A stretch of DNA of 64,000 nucleotides from JBOZRQ01 sp050789255. Lineage in GTDB: Bacteria; Bacillota; Sulfobacillia; Symbiobacteriales; Symbiobacteriaceae. The notes below the pieces were generated by a model. The model had not been told where the DNA came from. It saw nothing but the letters and a program-made list of their open reading frames with translations, and searched no databases. Shown here one piece after another: positions 61,077-64,000 of this stretch. The stretch's first letter is position 1; each line of letters starts with the position of its first letter. The position numbers were made by a program, and so were the translations under genes. The stretch spans positions 124,001 through 188,000 of the forward strand of contig JBOZRQ010000015.1 in the NCBI GenBank assembly GCA_050789255.1, read 5' to 3'.

Positions 61077-61387
61077 ATACCCGCGACCTGGCCATCATGG
61101 GCGGGATGATTCTCGCCGTCTACTTGCCTAAGGCGCTGCCACTGCTCCTGCTGGGGGATCGAATCTCGCCGGGGGTCCAGCGCTGGCTCAAGTACGTGGC
61201 GCCAGCCGTGCTGAGCGCGATGGTGGCACCGGACATTCTCGTGCCGGGCGGGCGCGTGGCGCCGCCGACCTGGGCGCAGGCGCCGTTCCTGGTCACACTG
61301 GTCATCACGATCCTCACCCGCCGAATGTTTGTGGCTGTGGCTGCTGGCTTGGTGACCTTGGTGGCGACGACACTGCTTGGGATTTAA
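61073..61387 (+). CDS. azlD: Branched-chain amino acid exporter, small subunit
   Basis: 104 residues, about four hydrophobic helices, with YLPKALPLLLLGDRISPGVQRWLKYVAPAVLSAMVAPD, the AzlD pattern. Overlaps azlC by 4 bases and is followed by a strong terminator. Confidence 0.92.
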   Translation: MNTRDLAIMGGMILAVYLPKALPLLLLGDRISPGVQRWLKYVAPAVLSAMVAPDILVPGGRVAPPTWAQAPFLVTLVITILTRRMFVAVAAGLVTLVATTLLGI

Positions 61388-61393
61388 ATACCG

Positions 61394-61425
61394 AAGGGGC
61401 CTGCGAACAGCTTCGCAGGCCCCTT
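61394..61425. terminator. Bidirectional intrinsic terminator
   Basis: Perfect 13-bp stem (61394-61406 with 61413-61425), loop ACAGCT, between azlD and the convergent VWA gene. Confidence 0.9.
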
Positions 61426-61427
61426 GC

Positions 61428-63449
61428 CTATCGTGCCCTCTGTGCGATCTTGTCGCGCTCCTTGTGGGCGATGGTGACCAGGGCCTGCTCGTCGAGCTCC
61501 TCTACCACGTGGAGCGTGCCGCCGCCGGCCTTGACCAGCTCCTCCAGGTAGCGGCGGCTGGGCTGGAGCCCGATGCAGCCGAAGGGAATTCGACCGGAGC
61601 CAACCTGTCGGGCCGCCTCCAGAGCATCCGAGAGGGGGTCCACCGTCCACTTGGGCACCGTGGGGATGCCGTCGGTAATCAGGAGCAGCAGCGGGCGCCG
61701 CACCCGGGAGGCCCGAATCAGCTCGAGCGACTGGGTCAGGCCGTGGGCCAGGGGAGTCAGACCCAGGGGCTGAATCCGTGCCAGCCCCTCCTCCACTTGG
61801 GTCCAGTCCCGGGTGAAGGGGACGTATACCCGCACGTCGCGCTCCTGGAAGGCGATGACGGCGATGCGGTCCCGGGTGGAGACCAGCAGGTGGCGGGCGA
61901 GGTGCTTGGCCGCCAGGATACGGCGCCCGGCCATGGAGGCGCTGGCGTCGATCAGCAGGCAGACGTGCAGGGGCTGCTCGCCCGAGCGCAGGTGGACGTG
62001 GACATCCTCCCGCTCAAGGCGCAGGCCCCGGACTGGACCCTCGCCGGACTGGATGCGCTCCAGGTGGGTCCGGGTGAGGGCGGCCCGCACGGTTTCCGGC
62101 ACGGCCAGGTCGCCCAGCCAGGCGCCGGACTCGGCCCGGGCGGCGCCCCGGATCGGGCCGTAACGGACATCCGGGGAGGGCGCCGCCGTGGACGGGCCGG
62201 GACGGCGCCGGTCTCGGTTGCCCGCCGGGGAGGCCGGCATGCGCCGGATGAGCTTGCGGAAGCGGAGCTTCACGTCCCGCAGGTGCTGGTCGAGGTAACG
62301 GGCCAGCTCCTTGCCCTCTTCGGTGAGGCGCAGGCCGCGGATCTCCCGGCGGACCAGCCCCTCATCTTCCAGCTGGCGGACCACGAACGGCGCCTGGGAG
62401 CTGCCGGAGCCGTAGAGCGAGGCCCAGCCCTGCTCCTTGCTGAGCTCGTCGAGCACCCGCTTCACCTCGTCCGGCGAACCCAGGCGGCGGGAAAGCTCCA
62501 GGGCGGCCTGCAGCTTGCGCTCCTGCTCCAGGGAGTCCCAGCCGGTCTGGGTCGGGGCCGGACCGGGCGCCGCCCCCGGCGGCGAGGGCAGGAACTCGCC
62601 GCCCCCGCCCTCGATGGCGCCCCGTGGGGGCTGGGACAACCCCGCCGAGCCAGTGGCCGGCAGGGTAGCCCCGGCGCCCCCGCCGCCGCTGCGCCCGGCC
62701 CGCAGGGACTGCTGGGCTGCCCCACCCTCGTGGGCGGCTTCGGCGCCCTGCCCGGCCCCGGCGCCCGGCCGCCCGGTGCCCGCACTGCGGCCCGCCCCGC
62801 CCCGGGACTGCCCGCCGCCCCGGAGCTTGGTGTCGTTGTAGTCGGTGTAGTGGCTCAGGTCGAGCGGGGCCCCGGTACCCGAGTCGCGCATGTGCGTGAC
62901 CCGCTCGATCCGGCGAATTTGCACCCCCTGGGCCTTCAGCTCCTCCTCCACCGCCATGGCGATGGGGACCAGCAGGTGGAGCTGGTCATCGGGCAGGAAG
63001 CCCGCCAGGTGCACATGGTTGCGGTGGGCGACCCGCAGCGACTCCTTCTTGCCGTACGAGAGGTCGCCGGTGACCCGCCCGCCCCCGGTGCCGGTCATCA
63101 GGTCGAAGTAGTCCATGAGCGGGGCGCCCGGCTCGCCGCCCCCGGAGAGCTGAACCCCGGCCAGCGCCCAGCGCAGGGCGCCGGCCACCCGGTGGTGGTC
63201 CACGTCGGCCACATCGTGGAAGATGTCCAGGTGGATCACCTCACCCTGAACGGTGCGGCCGTAGAAGGTTTCGCCAGCGTCGGCCCCGGTGAGGATCGTG
63301 ACCGCCTGGGGCACCCGGGGATCGCTCATGTGGACCTGCCGGCTGACCACGGTGGCCTCGCCCAGGCGGGCGCCCCGGCGGCGCTGGAGGGTGCGGCGGA
63401 GCTTTTCCTGCCAGGGGGCCTGGCTGAGTGCAGGACCTAGGCCTATCAC
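61428..63449 (-). CDS. VWA-domain protein with Gly/Pro-rich linker
   Basis: 673 residues. N-terminal domain (about 30-215) with TVQGEVIHLDIFHDVADVDHHR and ESLRVAHRNHVHLAGFLPDDQ. A Gly/Ala/Pro-rich linker follows (about 220-310), then a helical winged-like region, and a C-terminal VWA domain with MIDAS start LIDASASM and TDGIPTVPK. No signal peptide, so cytosolic. The layout resembles VWA partners of AAA+ ATPases (ChlD/CoxE-like); the ATPase gene is not in the window. ATG 63449 overlaps the upstream stop by 4 bases. Confidence 0.8.
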   Translation of the reverse strand: MIGLGPALSQAPWQEKLRRTLQRRRGARLGEATVVSRQVHMSDPRVPQAVTILTGADAGETFYGRTVQGEVIHLDIFHDVADVDHHRVAGALRWALAGVQLSGGGEPGAPLMDYFDLMTGTGGGRVTGDLSYGKKESLRVAHRNHVHLAGFLPDDQLHLLVPIAMAVEEELKAQGVQIRRIERVTHMRDSGTGAPLDLSHYTDYNDTKLRGGGQSRGGAGRSAGTGRPGAGAGQGAEAAHEGGAAQQSLRAGRSGGGGAGATLPATGSAGLSQPPRGAIEGGGGEFLPSPPGAAPGPAPTQTGWDSLEQERKLQAALELSRRLGSPDEVKRVLDELSKEQGWASLYGSGSSQAPFVVRQLEDEGLVRREIRGLRLTEEGKELARYLDQHLRDVKLRFRKLIRRMPASPAGNRDRRRPGPSTAAPSPDVRYGPIRGAARAESGAWLGDLAVPETVRAALTRTHLERIQSGEGPVRGLRLEREDVHVHLRSGEQPLHVCLLIDASASMAGRRILAAKHLARHLLVSTRDRIAVIAFQERDVRVYVPFTRDWTQVEEGLARIQPLGLTPLAHGLTQSLELIRASRVRRPLLLLITDGIPTVPKWTVDPLSDALEAARQVGSGRIPFGCIGLQPSRRYLEELVKAGGGTLHVVEELDEQALVTIAHKERDKIAQRAR

Positions 63450-64000
63450 CGGCGGTCCAGCTCCTCTTCGGTCCAGACTAGCTGGTCAGCGCTGAGCTGA
63501 GCCAGGGAGCGGGCGGCATGGGGCGGCGCCTGCGGGGGCATCTGACGGGGGTCAGGGGTGCGCAGGGCGCTCTGGCCGGGGCTTGTCCGAGCTTGGCCGG
63601 CGGCGTTTTGCCCGCCTCCCGCCCCCGTAGCCTGAGTCCCGCCGGACTGCTGCAACTGCTCCGCCTCCTGGAAGAGGCGGCCCGGCCGCGGCGGGGTAAC
63701 GCCCTGGCGCCGCAGGCCACCCGCCTGCTGCCCCTCACCAGGCTTGCCCAGGTTTCGACGCAGCCCGGCAAGGGTCCGGCTGATCCAGGAGCCGCCCGAC
63801 TGCTGCTCCCCGTCGGCCGAAGGGCGCGGTGGGAACTGCGTCGGCCACTGCGTCGGCTCCGGGGTTGCAGCGGCTGGCGCCTCGGGCAGCGGCTGCACCG
63901 CCGCCCCGCCAAAGCTGATGTTCGGGAAGCGCGGGCGCCCGGGCTGTGGGGATGCGCCAGCCGGCGAGGGCGCCGCCTCGTGCCGGGGGTTCAGCGTTGT
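63446..64000 (-). CDS. Pro/Gly/Gln-rich protein, C-terminal part (partial)
   Basis: The frame is open to the window edge. At least 184 residues of low complexity, rich in Pro, Ala, Gly and Gln (PSPAGASPQPGRPRFPNISF, then QPLPEAPAAATPEPTQ), ending with a more ordered LAQLSADQLVWTEEELDRR. Overlaps the VWA gene by 4 bases, so the two are coupled. Perhaps the tail of a larger partner such as an AAA+ ATPase or another VWA-type protein; not identifiable from this part. Confidence 0.6.
   Translation of the reverse strand, partial: TTLNPRHEAAPSPAGASPQPGRPRFPNISFGGAAVQPLPEAPAAATPEPTQWPTQFPPRPSADGEQQSGGSWISRTLAGLRRNLGKPGEGQQAGGLRRQGVTPPRPGRLFQEAEQLQQSGGTQATGAGGGQNAAGQARTSPGQSALRTPDPRQMPPQAPPHAARSLAQLSADQLVWTEEELDRR

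Noticed and set aside
62560..62830. Low-complexity GC-rich tract as a possible tandem repeat element
   Set aside because: It encodes the Gly/Pro/Ala linker of the VWA protein, with no regular repeat unit.

Overview
The window is GC-rich bacterial chromosome. Strong GGAGG-type ribosome sites, frequent GTG/TTG starts, a T-box, HemZ, bacilliredoxin, a TseB-like lipoprotein and the block recJ-apt-relA-dtd-MBL-hemZ-hisS-aspS-rarA all point to a high-GC member of the Firmicutes. From memory this fits a Symbiobacterium-like genome; no database search was possible. No rRNA, tRNA, CRISPR array, phage or insertion sequence was seen. Many transcription units end in clear hairpin terminators, often shared by convergent genes.

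Layout. 1-8.6 kb: tail of a PEP-utilising enzyme, an epimerase with two M20 dipeptidases, bacilliredoxin, GH3 hexosaminidase, MFS exporter, YwiC-like protein. 8.7-13 kb: a phosphorelay set (Hpt protein, two-PAS hybrid kinase with two receivers, single receiver) and an orphan protein resembling the middle of PEP synthases. 13.2-20.6 kb: two-subunit ADP-forming acyl-CoA synthetase, chemoreceptor, YbjQ, VWA lipoprotein, CobW GTPase. 20.9-25 kb: MarR regulator with a heterodimeric ABC exporter behind a two-site operator. 25-31.7 kb: a 2-hydroxy-acid uptake and oxidation operon (FAH hydrolase, TctC-B-A, two dehydrogenases of different families, GntR regulator) with a repeated palindromic operator. 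31.9-38.6 kb: DUF4287 protein, a HesB/IscA-like selenoprotein gene hidden behind an in-frame UGA next to rarA, DinB-like protein, RNA-modification genes, threonine aldolase, thioredoxin, and a probable 6S RNA gene. 38.7-48 kb: Cache-HAMP receptor, T-box-controlled hisS-aspS, lipoprotein, lipid kinase, hemZ, MarR. 48-58.4 kb: MBL hydrolase, homospermidine-synthase-like protein, dtd, duplicated DoxX-type membrane proteins, relA, apt, recJ. 58.4-64 kb: BirA-type operator with bioY, YbaK deacylase, TseB-like lipoprotein, azlCD, and a VWA protein preceded by a Pro/Gly-rich partial gene.

The best find is the unannotated selenoprotein at 32567-32842 (minus strand). UGA sits at the conserved cysteine of the HesB family and is followed by a hairpin that fits a bacterial SECIS element. 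Other notable items are the 6S RNA candidate, the His T-box, four well-formed operators (MarR/ABC, GntR, second MarR, BirA), and a dispersed structured repeat present in two inverted copies.
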